Shown one piece after another: positions 17,259 to 25,286 of a stretch of DNA of 64,000 nucleotides (position 1 is its first letter; each line of letters starts with the position of its first letter). The notes beneath the pieces are model-generated. The model saw only the letters and a program-made list of their open reading frames with translations, did no database searches and had not been told where the DNA came from. The stretch spans positions 1,922,001 to 1,986,000 of the forward strand of contig NZ_AP012327.1 in the NCBI RefSeq assembly GCF_001042615.1, given 5' to 3'. A program made the position numbers and the translations under genes. The stretch comes from Bifidobacterium catenulatum subsp. kashiwanohense JCM 15439 = DSM 21854 (GTDB lineage Bacteria > Actinomycetota > Actinomycetes > Actinomycetales > Bifidobacteriaceae).

Positions 17259-17582
17259 ATGAGCGAAGAGGCAATGCGTGAAGAAGTGGCGCAAGCTGTG
17301 GAAGTGGCCGCAAACAAGGCCGCCGAAGAGGAAATCAGCAAGCTGTCCGAATTCGAAAGCGCCATCGACGAAACGCTCGCCTCCGGCTATTTGGACGATA
17401 CGCTCACCGTCACCGACGCAGACGGCGTGGCGCAAGTGCTGCCGGTGCTTGATTCCGAACCAATCTCACACCTGGTGGAAGGCTTGGAAGCCGTAGGCGG
17501 GAGCGCCAATGTGTTCGTGCGCACCAGCGCAGGCGTGGTGGCCCTCAGCGTAGTGGAATACAAGCCCAACGAAGAAGAGTAG
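17259..17582 (+). CDS. Small acidic hypothetical protein
   Basis: This 107-aa acidic protein has an N-terminal Ala/Glu-rich helix (AMREEVAQAVEVAANKAAEE) and a C-terminal alpha/beta part (VFVRTSAGVVALSVVEY). It has no signal peptide or membrane segment. The start is supported by AGAGGCAATC immediately upstream. The gene is convergent with the MFS gene, with only 18 bases between stops. I do not recognise a family. Codon use and position look like a genuine gene. Confidence 0.7.
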   Translation: MSEEAMREEVAQAVEVAANKAAEEEISKLSEFESAIDETLASGYLDDTLTVTDADGVAQVLPVLDSEPISHLVEGLEAVGGSANVFVRTSAGVVALSVVEYKPNEEE

Positions 17583-17600
17583 CCGTCGCAGCATGCACGG

Positions 17601-19142
17601 TCAGGCGGCACGCCTACGGTTGAGGGCGCGTTGCACGGTTTCATGCGTGGAACCGGCACCCTGGCCGCGCACGCCGAAGAACACCATTAGCACCATCACG
17701 AAGCAGATTGCCGCACTGATACGAAGCGCCCACTGAATGCCGAACACGTTGGCAGCCGCATACACGGCTTTTTTGCCACCGAGCGCAGTCCAACGAAGAG
17801 ACGTGAACGTCTCCATCAAAATCACCAACACCGGAGCGCCAATCGCGCCCGCAATCTGACGAACCGTATTCGTCACCGCGGATCCGGCGCTCACCTCTTC
17901 CGGTTCCAAACAATTCAGTGACCATGTGGTGATCGGCATCAACACGAAACCCATGCCGATCTGGCGCACAAACTGCCAAATCGACACCCACCAAATCCAC
18001 GAGGTCATGGAAATCAAACTCATCATGACTGTGCCGAAACACAAGGTAATCGTGCCTACCAACGCCACCGGGCGTGCACCGAAACGGTCAAGTATCTTAC
18101 CACCGAAAAACTGCGAAATGCACTGGCCCAAAGCACCCGGAAGCATCACCAGGCCGCTAATCGCAGCAGAATAGCCACGGCAATCCTGAATGTACAGGGG
18201 CATGATCACCATAATCGAACTGAACGCGAAGAACGAGAGCGCGGCCGTGATCGTGCCAACAGTAAAACTACGATTCTTCAACACGCTCAAATTCAACAGT
18301 GGCGGCTGCGCTTCAGGATTTTCAATCTGCCTGCGCGCGCCATGAATCTGGCGAAGCACAAACCAAATAATTCCCACAACGCCAATCACCATTGGCAACC
18401 AAACCATAGGATTTACAAACGAATACGATTCAATATTCGTAAAGCCGAACATTAGCCCGCCGAAACCGAAAATAGACAGTCCAACGGAAAAAAAGTCAGC
18501 CTTCGCGGTTTTATCATTCTCACCGAAATTATGCAATCCAAAATAGGCAAGAAGCAGCGAAATTACGCCGATAATGGTCAACGTGAGGAAAATTGAACGC
18601 CAACCGTTCAAGTCCGTCTGCACACCGCCAAGCGTCGGACCGATCGCCGGAGCCACGCTCATCGCCACACCAACCGTACCCATTGCGAAACCACGGCGAG
18701 ACAGCGGATAAATCGAAAACACCGTGATCTGCAACACCGGCCACATCACACCCGTGCCAACCGCCTCAAGCAAACGCCCGATCAGCACCATCAAAAAAGT
18801 TGGACCAAGCCAAGCGAACAGTGAACCGATCGTGAACACAACCATGGAAACAAGCACGATTTCGCGCGTCGAAAAACGTCTCGTAAGGTATGCCGTAAGC
18901 GGCACCATCACGCCCATGACCAGCTGGAAAATCGACGTCAGCCACTGACCGGTCGTAACGGAAATACCAAAATCACTGACGATCGTCGGCAACGCGGCGC
19001 TTAACTGCAATTGCGTGAAATTACCGACGAACGTAATAAATGTAAGAACCGCAATGGAAATAAACGCCGTGCGCGTTAAATGACCGTTCTGATACGATTC
19101 CTCTCGAGCAAGCGCTCGGGACATGCTCCGCTTCGCTGACAT
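17601..19142 (-). CDS. DHA2-type MFS multidrug efflux transporter
   Basis: This is a proton-driven drug exporter of the EmrB/QacA group, 513 aa, with about 14 predicted membrane helices. Helix 1 is AFISIAVLTFITFVGNFTQL. The antiporter motif C appears as SVAPAIGPTLGG. VMGVMVPLTAYLTRRFSTRE carries the loop 2-3 motif A variant. The middle loop has GARRQIENPEAQPP. The start at 19142 follows GGAGAAGG. It stands alone, with the N-terminus facing the diguanylate cyclase gene. The substrate is unknown; in bifidobacteria such pumps are often linked to bile or drug tolerance, which is an inference here. Confidence 0.88.
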   Translation of the reverse strand: MSAKRSMSRALAREESYQNGHLTRTAFISIAVLTFITFVGNFTQLQLSAALPTIVSDFGISVTTGQWLTSIFQLVMGVMVPLTAYLTRRFSTREIVLVSMVVFTIGSLFAWLGPTFLMVLIGRLLEAVGTGVMWPVLQITVFSIYPLSRRGFAMGTVGVAMSVAPAIGPTLGGVQTDLNGWRSIFLTLTIIGVISLLLAYFGLHNFGENDKTAKADFFSVGLSIFGFGGLMFGFTNIESYSFVNPMVWLPMVIGVVGIIWFVLRQIHGARRQIENPEAQPPLLNLSVLKNRSFTVGTITAALSFFAFSSIMVIMPLYIQDCRGYSAAISGLVMLPGALGQCISQFFGGKILDRFGARPVALVGTITLCFGTVMMSLISMTSWIWWVSIWQFVRQIGMGFVLMPITTWSLNCLEPEEVSAGSAVTNTVRQIAGAIGAPVLVILMETFTSLRWTALGGKKAVYAAANVFGIQWALRISAAICFVMVLMVFFGVRGQGAGSTHETVQRALNRRRAA

Positions 19143-19327
19143 CAATCACCTTCTCCACATTCAAACGCACAAACTATATGATAGCCCGTATGACAGAGGC
19201 ATGGATATTCACCTGCGGATTCCTGTTTTTGTCATTTCTGGGTAACGCTCCCTATTTAGAGGTATCATGACACACGAAAGAGATAGGCAGGTTTTCGGCG
19301 CAGGCAACGTCGGAGAGAGAGAGAGGG

Positions 19328-20608
19328 ATGATACCAGTCAGGGCCATGTTCCACATCTGCATGGAGTTGTGGGGCATTTTCATATGTCTGATTTTCGCAG
19401 GCGGAATTTTCATTGCAACACCACAAAAAACCAGACGAACTCGCATCAAAATACTCATGCAGATCGCCTGCATGCTTCTTCTTGGATCCGACGCGCTCAG
19501 CTGGTATTTTCACGCAAATGCAGACGAAACCACATACTATATAGTTCGCATAAGCAATTTCTCAGTATTCTGCATCAACTATATTTTCATGAGTTTCTTC
19601 GCAACCTATGTTTGGTTGACAGTGAGCAAAAATCAGCATCGCAAACCAGCCGCATTGCATACCGTCTACGCATTATCCGTAATTGGAATTCTCTTACTTA
19701 TCATCACACAATTCACTGGTCTTTTCTACTATTTCGATGACCACAATCTTTACCATCGCGGTAATTTCTATCTTCTTTCGCAAGCAATTGCGGTCTCGGG
19801 AATCGCATTATGCTTCTTCATGCTGATCTCATATCGCAAGAATCTTGATCGCATTACTTTCCTTTCCATGATGTCGTTCTTCGTACTACCAGTATTGGCG
19901 ACCATCTACCAAGCACTGACATACGGTTTTTCATTGCAATGTTTGGCGATCGTGATTTCCACACAGATTATGTTCATCATGGACACCGTGGAACTGAACA
20001 TGCGATTCTACTCGCAACAGGCCGCCTACGAAAAAGCAAGGTACAAAGCCGAACATGACGGCATGACCGGTTTGCTGAACAAAGAAGCGGGATATAAACG
20101 CATGCGCAAATACTTCGACCTCATGGATTCGTACGACGAAGCGATGCTGATGTTCGTCGACATCGACAATTTCAAAACCATCAACGACACATACGGACAC
20201 ACAGTCGGCGATTTCTGGATCCGCGAGGTCGCATCCCAGCTTCGGCACATCTACTGGCAAGATGACATCATCTGCCGATACGGCGGCGACGAATTCATAG
20301 CACTCATCCGAAACACCGCCAGCGAACAGGTGCTCGAAACCACGCTGGGCATGTTCTTCCAACAGTTGACACGCGCCTCGGAACAGCACGGGCAAGACGT
20401 GCATTGCAGCGTAGGCGTGTGCCGCATTGCCGCCATCCGCATCAGCGGAAACACGGATATCAGCAGAAACACGGATGGAGGAAACGGCGAAGATACCAGA
20501 GGCGGCGTGGATTTCGGCCAATGCGTCAAACAGGCCGACCTGGCGCTGTACGAAACCAAGCGATCCAACAAAGGAACATTCACCGTCTACAATTACGACC
20601 GCTCCTAG
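19328..20608 (+). CDS. Membrane-bound GGDEF diguanylate cyclase
   Basis: This 426-aa protein has six or seven N-terminal membrane helices (for example LWGIFICLIFAGGIFIA and VIGILLLIITQFTGLFYYF) and a C-terminal GGDEF domain starting AEHDGMTGLLNKEAGYKRM. The active site RYGGDEF is at about residues 314-320, so it should convert GTP to cyclic di-GMP. No RxxD inhibitory site is visible in front of it (YWQDDIIC). A Thr/Gly/Asn-rich insert (ISGNTDISRNTDGGNGED) precedes the final QADLALYETKRSNKGTF. Cyclic-di-GMP signalling is sparse in bifidobacteria, so the output is unknown. GAGAGAGAGGG precedes the start. Confidence 0.88.
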   Translation: MIPVRAMFHICMELWGIFICLIFAGGIFIATPQKTRRTRIKILMQIACMLLLGSDALSWYFHANADETTYYIVRISNFSVFCINYIFMSFFATYVWLTVSKNQHRKPAALHTVYALSVIGILLLIITQFTGLFYYFDDHNLYHRGNFYLLSQAIAVSGIALCFFMLISYRKNLDRITFLSMMSFFVLPVLATIYQALTYGFSLQCLAIVISTQIMFIMDTVELNMRFYSQQAAYEKARYKAEHDGMTGLLNKEAGYKRMRKYFDLMDSYDEAMLMFVDIDNFKTINDTYGHTVGDFWIREVASQLRHIYWQDDIICRYGGDEFIALIRNTASEQVLETTLGMFFQQLTRASEQHGQDVHCSVGVCRIAAIRISGNTDISRNTDGGNGEDTRGGVDFGQCVKQADLALYETKRSNKGTFTVYNYDRS

Positions 20609-20627
20609 CCAGCATCCGCAATCTGCA

Positions 20628-21890
20628 TCAGGAACGGCCGGAAAGCGTAAGGAAGACGAGAATCACATTAAGCGCAACAATCAGCGAAACAACTACCATA
20701 TTGATTGCGAATTTCACTGGACCATCCACATAATCGCCCATTAATGAGCGATCGTGAGTGTATTTCATCAGCGGAATGATTGCGAACGGAATGCCGATCG
20801 ACAGTACCACCTGCCCCATGATCAGCGCCTCCGTCGGATTCTTCGCAAACCACAGTACAACCAATGCCGGCACAAGCGTCACCACGCGGCACGCCCACAT
20901 CGGCGCTTTGATCCGCAACAGTCCATGCATGATTTCGGCACCGGCATACGTGCCGACCGATGTGGAGCTCAGGCTGGAAGCCAGCAGTCCGACCGAGAAA
21001 ATCGTGCCGACAACAGGGCCCAGAGCGGCGGCGATGGCATGCTGCGCGCCTTCGATCGAATCAGTGCCGGTCACGCCATACAGCGAATTCGCCGCGAGAA
21101 TCAGCAGCGCCAGATTCACCGTGCCGGCCAGAAGCAACGCCCATATCACATCGACCTTGCTGCCATACAGCAGCGTCTTGATGTCGGGCTTCTTTTGCCC
21201 CGCGGAATAATGGTCATTGACGAGTGTGGAATGCAGGTAAATCGCATGCGGCATCACCGTGGCTCCCAGCATCGAGGCGGCCATGAGCACGGTCGCAGAC
21301 CCTTTGAAACGCGGGATCAAGCCCGTTGCCACCTGCGTGGGATTCGGCGGGTCGATGAAAAGACCCGCGATGAAGCCGAACGTGATCACCAACAGCAGCG
21401 CGATGATCATCTTCTCGAAAAGACGATGCGTAGGCCCCTTCTGGAAAATCAGCAACACCGTGGAAATCGCGCCGATAATGCAGCCGCCGACGAACAACGG
21501 CAGACCGAACAGCAGTTTCAGTGCAATCGCTCCGCCGATCACCTCTGCCAGATCCGTGGCGATGGCGATCACCTCAGCCTGCATGAAGAACATGAACCGG
21601 CCGGCATTCCCTAGACGTTCGCTCAGAATCTCCGGCAGACTCCGGCCCGTGACGATGCCGAGTTTGGCTGACTGGTATTGGATGAGCACACTCATGCAGT
21701 TGGCCAGAACGAGCACCCATACCAGCAGATAGCCGTATGTGGCTCCGGAAGTAACATTCGCAGCCACGTTGCCTGGGTCCACGTATGCCACAGCCGCCAC
21801 AAAAGCGGGGCCGAGGATGCCGGCGAGCGCGTGCCCGTAATGCTGGTGAGATTGTGGTTGCGGAGTAGTTATTGCATTCTTTGAATCCAT
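20628..21890 (-). CDS. mntH: Nramp-family divalent metal transporter
   Basis: This is a proton-coupled Mn2+/Fe2+ importer, 420 aa, with about 11 membrane helices. The metal-binding motif DPGN occurs in AYVDPGNVAANVTSG (helix 1), and the helix 6 motif MPH occurs in GATVMPHAIYLHS. Both are needed for transport. The start at 21890 is chosen because GGAGGG lies eight bases upstream. It is convergent with the diguanylate cyclase gene (19 bases between stops) and divergent from an aldo-keto reductase gene. No Mn-responsive riboswitch is evident in the short upstream region. Confidence 0.9.
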   Translation of the reverse strand: MDSKNAITTPQPQSHQHYGHALAGILGPAFVAAVAYVDPGNVAANVTSGATYGYLLVWVLVLANCMSVLIQYQSAKLGIVTGRSLPEILSERLGNAGRFMFFMQAEVIAIATDLAEVIGGAIALKLLFGLPLFVGGCIIGAISTVLLIFQKGPTHRLFEKMIIALLLVITFGFIAGLFIDPPNPTQVATGLIPRFKGSATVLMAASMLGATVMPHAIYLHSTLVNDHYSAGQKKPDIKTLLYGSKVDVIWALLLAGTVNLALLILAANSLYGVTGTDSIEGAQHAIAAALGPVVGTIFSVGLLASSLSSTSVGTYAGAEIMHGLLRIKAPMWACRVVTLVPALVVLWFAKNPTEALIMGQVVLSIGIPFAIIPLMKYTHDRSLMGDYVDGPVKFAINMVVVSLIVALNVILVFLTLSGRS

Positions 21891-22012
21891 ATTGCCCTCC
21901 ATATCCGCGCAATGTTATAGCGCGCTTACCTGCATGGAATTGTTACGGCCGTTACGCCTCCCGCTAAACTGGTGTGGAGAACATCGCATATTCGATTCAA
22001 GGGGTTGTTTCC

Positions 22013-22867
22013 ATGGCTACTTTCCATACTCCGATGGTTACGCTTTCCGACGGCAATCTGATTCCGCAGATCGGTTTGGGCGTGCTGCGCATCGACGATG
22101 AGGGCGTTACTCCCGTAGTTGAGAGCGCGCTGGAAGCCGGCTATCGGCACATCGACGGTGCCGCGGGATACAACAATGAGGCTGGCGTGGGGCGTGCGCT
22201 GCGCAATGCGGGCTTCACGCAAGGCGAGCATCGCAAGAATCTGTGGGTGACCACGAAGCTGCGCGATTCGGAACAGGGGTACGATTCCGCACGCAAGGCG
22301 TTCGACCGGCAGCTGGGTCTGCTGCAGCTCGACTACGTGGACATGTACATGCTGCACTGGCCGACGCCGTTCAACTGGCGTTCCGGTGAGACGTGGAAGG
22401 CGTTCACTGAGTTTCGCGCGGAAAACCGCGTGCGCACACTGGGCGTGTGCAATTTCATGCCCGAACATCTTGACCGCTTGTATGAGGAAACCGGTGAATA
22501 TCCGGCCGTCAACCAGATTGAGCTGCATCCCACGTGGCAGCAGCGCGAGGTTGTGGAATACTGCAAGGCGCACGACATTGCAGTGGAAGCGTATTCGCCG
22601 ATGGCCCGCGGCGCTGATTTGAACGCTGGAAATGGCACGATCGAACGTATCGCAGCTGCGCACGGGATCACCCCGGCACAGGTGATTCTGCGCTGGCATA
22701 TCGAAAATGGAACAATCATCATCCCCAAGTCTGTGCATGCGGATCGGCAGAAGCAGAATCTCGATCTGTTCGGTTTCGTACTTGCTCCTGAAGAGCATGC
22801 CGCGATTGACGCGCTTGATGGTCCGACGCGCGCAGGTCATGATCCGATGACGTTCACTTACGCCTGA
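22013..22867 (+). CDS. Aldo/keto reductase (2,5-diketo-D-gluconate reductase type)
   Basis: This is an NADPH-dependent oxidoreductase with a TIM-barrel fold, 284 aa. The catalytic tetrad is visible: D in YRHIDGAAGYNNE, Y in the same segment, K in LWVTTKL and H in YMLHWPTPF. The cofactor-binding C-terminal segment IIIPKSVHADRQKQNLDLF is present. It resembles the AKR5 group (DkgA/B), which reduce 2,5-diketogluconate, methylglyoxal and other carbonyls. The start at 22013 follows AAGGGG eight bases upstream. An upstream ATG at 21974 lacks such a site. Confidence 0.92.
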   Translation: MATFHTPMVTLSDGNLIPQIGLGVLRIDDEGVTPVVESALEAGYRHIDGAAGYNNEAGVGRALRNAGFTQGEHRKNLWVTTKLRDSEQGYDSARKAFDRQLGLLQLDYVDMYMLHWPTPFNWRSGETWKAFTEFRAENRVRTLGVCNFMPEHLDRLYEETGEYPAVNQIELHPTWQQREVVEYCKAHDIAVEAYSPMARGADLNAGNGTIERIAAAHGITPAQVILRWHIENGTIIIPKSVHADRQKQNLDLFGFVLAPEEHAAIDALDGPTRAGHDPMTFTYA

Positions 22868-22917
22868 TATTCCTAATTCCGCAATTTCAGTGTGTTGCAT
22901 GTATTATTTCAATACTT

Positions 22918-23724
22918 ATGGCACGAAAGAATAATCGTAATTCCTATAATTATCGGAATATTGAGCAGGACGTGCGTGATATTCAGCGGGCCGGCAAACG
23001 GTTCAAAAAAAGTTGGATCAATGCTGACGGTCCGCTGGAACGCATTCTCATTCTGCTGGTCGTCGTTGCGGTAGTCGGCGTCACTATCGGCATGCTTCTG
23101 CCGAAAATCAATCCGACCGTAGGTGAGATTACCGGCGAATACACGGCAACCGGCACTGCCGCGGAAACGTTGGAAAAACTTACGGTTGACGACAATCCCA
23201 GCAAAGCCGGATATGATCGCGACGCGTTCGGATTCCGAGAAACCGACGACGACGGCAATGGTTGCGACGTGCGCGAAGATGTGCTCGCCCGCGATTTGAC
23301 GGACGTGCAATATAAGAACAGCCGCAGCTGCCAAGTTGCGTCGGGTACACTCGATGACCCATATACCGGTCAGACCATTCAGTTCGTGCGTGGAGTGAAA
23401 ACGTCTTCGGCGGTGCAGATCGACCATGTGGTCGCGTTGGAGAATGCATGGCAGTCGGGCGCGAACACGTGGGATCATACGAAGCTGTACCAATTCGGCA
23501 ACGACATGTACAATCTGCTGGCCGTGGATGGGCCGGCGAATCAGCAAAAGGGTTCCGCTTCGGCCGCATACTGGCTGCCGACGAACAGCGAATACCGTTG
23601 CGATTACGTGGCTCGGCAGATTGGCGTGAAAGACAAGTACGGACTGACCGTCACCACGCAGGAAAAGCGAGCGATGCTTTCCGTGCTGCACGGCTGCCCG
23701 GCGCAAAGCGTGCCGGAGCGGTGA
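22918..23724 (+). CDS. Exported or membrane-tethered HNH nuclease (DUF1524-like)
   Basis: This 268-aa protein has a basic N-terminus, one membrane helix (RILILLVVVAVVGVTIGMLL, about residues 41-60) and an outside nuclease domain. The HNH-like core reads VQIDHVVALENAWQSGAN then FGNDMYNLLAVDGPANQQKG, with DHVVAL, N and the NQQKG metal/catalytic positions typical of the DUF1524/GmrSD C-terminal family found in secreted actinobacterial nucleases. CDVREDVLARDL and RSCQVASGTLDDPYTG also match that group, and Cys residues may form disulphides. It may digest environmental DNA. The ribosome site is weak. A strong hairpin lies 64 bases after the stop. Confidence 0.85.
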   Translation: MARKNNRNSYNYRNIEQDVRDIQRAGKRFKKSWINADGPLERILILLVVVAVVGVTIGMLLPKINPTVGEITGEYTATGTAAETLEKLTVDDNPSKAGYDRDAFGFRETDDDGNGCDVREDVLARDLTDVQYKNSRSCQVASGTLDDPYTGQTIQFVRGVKTSSAVQIDHVVALENAWQSGANTWDHTKLYQFGNDMYNLLAVDGPANQQKGSASAAYWLPTNSEYRCDYVARQIGVKDKYGLTVTTQEKRAMLSVLHGCPAQSVPER

Positions 23725-24168
23725 GGCGCGTGGCAGGTGGCGGAGCGTAGGTGCGCGGTGAAGCGTAGGTGAGTGGCGGAGTCTCCTGAAATGTGTCACG
23801 ATTCGAAATTTCGGCTGTTTTTTCGAATCGTGACACATTTTTCCTTCCAAAAAAGCAATACGGGGGTATAAACGACATATTCCCAAGGAAAATGCCTCAA
23901 AAACATACCCCCGAACCGAAAGTGATGTGTCACGATCCAAAATTTTGGTCTTTTTTTCGAATCGTGACACAAAACAAGCGACACGGGCAGTACCGGAAGA
24001 GTAGGTCCAAGGCCTGCTCTGGAAAGGGCGGAGCTGGCGCACAGATAGCGTGGGCAGTGCCGGAAGAGCGGAATCAAGGCCTGCGACGGAAGCGAGGAGG
24101 GCACTCAGGGGAGGAGAAGGCATGCGGAAAGCGGGAGCACTAGGCGGCGCGAAACCAAACACGCGACA
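23725..24168. other. Intergenic region with nested palindromes and direct repeats
   Basis: No gene is seen. The left part holds the hairpin element at 23789-23971. The right part holds an imperfect direct repeat: GGGCAGTACCGGAAGAG at 23985 and GGGCAGTGCCGGAAGAG at 24052. In both copies CAAGGCCTGC follows about ten bases later. It lies between a plus-strand gene and the end of a minus-strand operon, so it may terminate both. Confidence 0.6.
23789..23971. repeat. Nested palindromic repeat element
   Basis: The first hairpin has perfect 20-bp arms: AAATGTGTCACGATTCGAAA (23789-23808) and its complement (23821-23840), with a 12-nt loop and a T-run after it. The second has 11-bp arms: TGTGTCACGAT (23926-23936) and ATCGTGACACA (23961-23971). 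Both right arms share TTTTTTCGAATCGTGACACA. Between them GGGGGTAT (23862-23869) pairs with ATACCCCC (23905-23912). This could be a small non-autonomous or REP-like element, or paired terminators. Confidence 0.7.
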
Positions 24169-25242
24169 CTAGGCACGGGTGGTGGCGCGGGCTATGATGC
24201 GGGATTGGGTGGTGATGAGCTCCGGTTCCAACGTACGGCTGCCATCGATGCGGTTGATGATGCGGCTGACCGCGGTCGGCGCGATCCAGTCGAGGCAGGA
24301 ATCCATGGTGGTCAGCGGCGGCTGGAAATATGCGGCTTCCTCGTTGTTGTCGAAGCCGATCACCTGCACCCGGTCGGGCACCGCGATGCCGTTCGCTGCC
24401 AAAGTGAACAGTGCGCCCAACGCAAGCTGGTCGTTGAACGCCACGATGCCATCGAAGGGGATGCCGGAGTCGACGATGCGCTGCGTCATGCGCGCGCCCG
24501 AGCCGATGGTCCAATCCTGGCCGACGTTGGGCACTAGCCGTGTGTCCAATTCGACGCCTTGGTCGGCACACGCTTCGAATATGCCTCGCATGCGCAGCTG
24601 CGCGTTGCCTTCCACGGCGTCGCGCAGCTCGAGGATATGCTCCGGATCGGTTCGCGAGCCGATCACCGCAAGATTCGTGGCACCGTGGTCGAACAGGTAT
24701 TGCGCGGCGAGACGCGCCTCCTGGACGTCGTCCGGGGTGACATGGTCCGCCTTGCCATGCGTGGACCGCGCGCCCACGCAGACCAGCGGATAATCCACGT
24801 CCAGGTCCTCGGGATCGAGATCCTCGACTTCGGAGATGGACAGGATCATGCCGTCCGACACCGTGGCATTGAAGTTTCGCAACAGCGCGCGGGCACCCTG
24901 CGCGGATCCTTCCGCATACGTGGTGATGTACACGGAATAGCCGTAGATGCGGGCCGCGTCGATCACCCGGTTGGCCAGTTCGGCCAAATATGGCGCGGTC
25001 AGGCTCGGCACCGCGAGCGTGATGAAGCCGGTTTTGCCGCGATTGAGATTGCGGGCCGACACGTTGACGCGGTAGCCGAGCCTGTCGATGACGTCCTGCA
25101 CTTTTTCGCGTGTGGCGTCGGCCATGCGGCCGGAATGGTTGATGACGTTCGACGCGGTTTTGAGGGAGACTCCGGCCTCTTGCGCCACTTCACGCAGTGT
25201 GACGCGTTTCCTGTCGGACTTGTCCGGCTTCACTTCGGCCAT
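24169..25242 (-). CDS. LacI-family transcriptional regulator of the galactoside operon
   Basis: This 357-aa DNA-binding repressor has an N-terminal HTH VTLREVAQEAGVSLKTASNV (about residues 14-33) and hinge INHSGRMADATREKV, then a periplasmic-binding-protein-like sensor domain (FITLAVPSL, IVAFNDQLALGALFTLAANG, VQVIGFDN). The start at 25242 follows GGGGGAG six bases upstream. It is the last gene after GH42, 44 bases away, so it is probably cotranscribed and self-regulated. The likely inducer is a galactoside or galactose. The palindrome at 33043-33054 over the operon promoter is a candidate operator. Confidence 0.88.
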   Translation of the reverse strand: MAEVKPDKSDRKRVTLREVAQEAGVSLKTASNVINHSGRMADATREKVQDVIDRLGYRVNVSARNLNRGKTGFITLAVPSLTAPYLAELANRVIDAARIYGYSVYITTYAEGSAQGARALLRNFNATVSDGMILSISEVEDLDPEDLDVDYPLVCVGARSTHGKADHVTPDDVQEARLAAQYLFDHGATNLAVIGSRTDPEHILELRDAVEGNAQLRMRGIFEACADQGVELDTRLVPNVGQDWTIGSGARMTQRIVDSGIPFDGIVAFNDQLALGALFTLAANGIAVPDRVQVIGFDNNEEAAYFQPPLTTMDSCLDWIAPTAVSRIINRIDGSRTLEPELITTQSRIIARATTRA

Positions 25243-25286
25243 ATCTCCCCCTAACCGCATCCGTCATCGATATTCGACTTCCGACT

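Noticed and set aside
20628-21973. Manganese riboswitch ahead of the Nramp gene
   Set aside because: The upstream region shared with the divergent reductase is only about 120 bases and shows no recognisable yybP-ykoY core.
23789-23971. CRISPR array
   Set aside because: Only two units with unequal arms, long symmetrical hairpins, and no regular spacers or cas genes.
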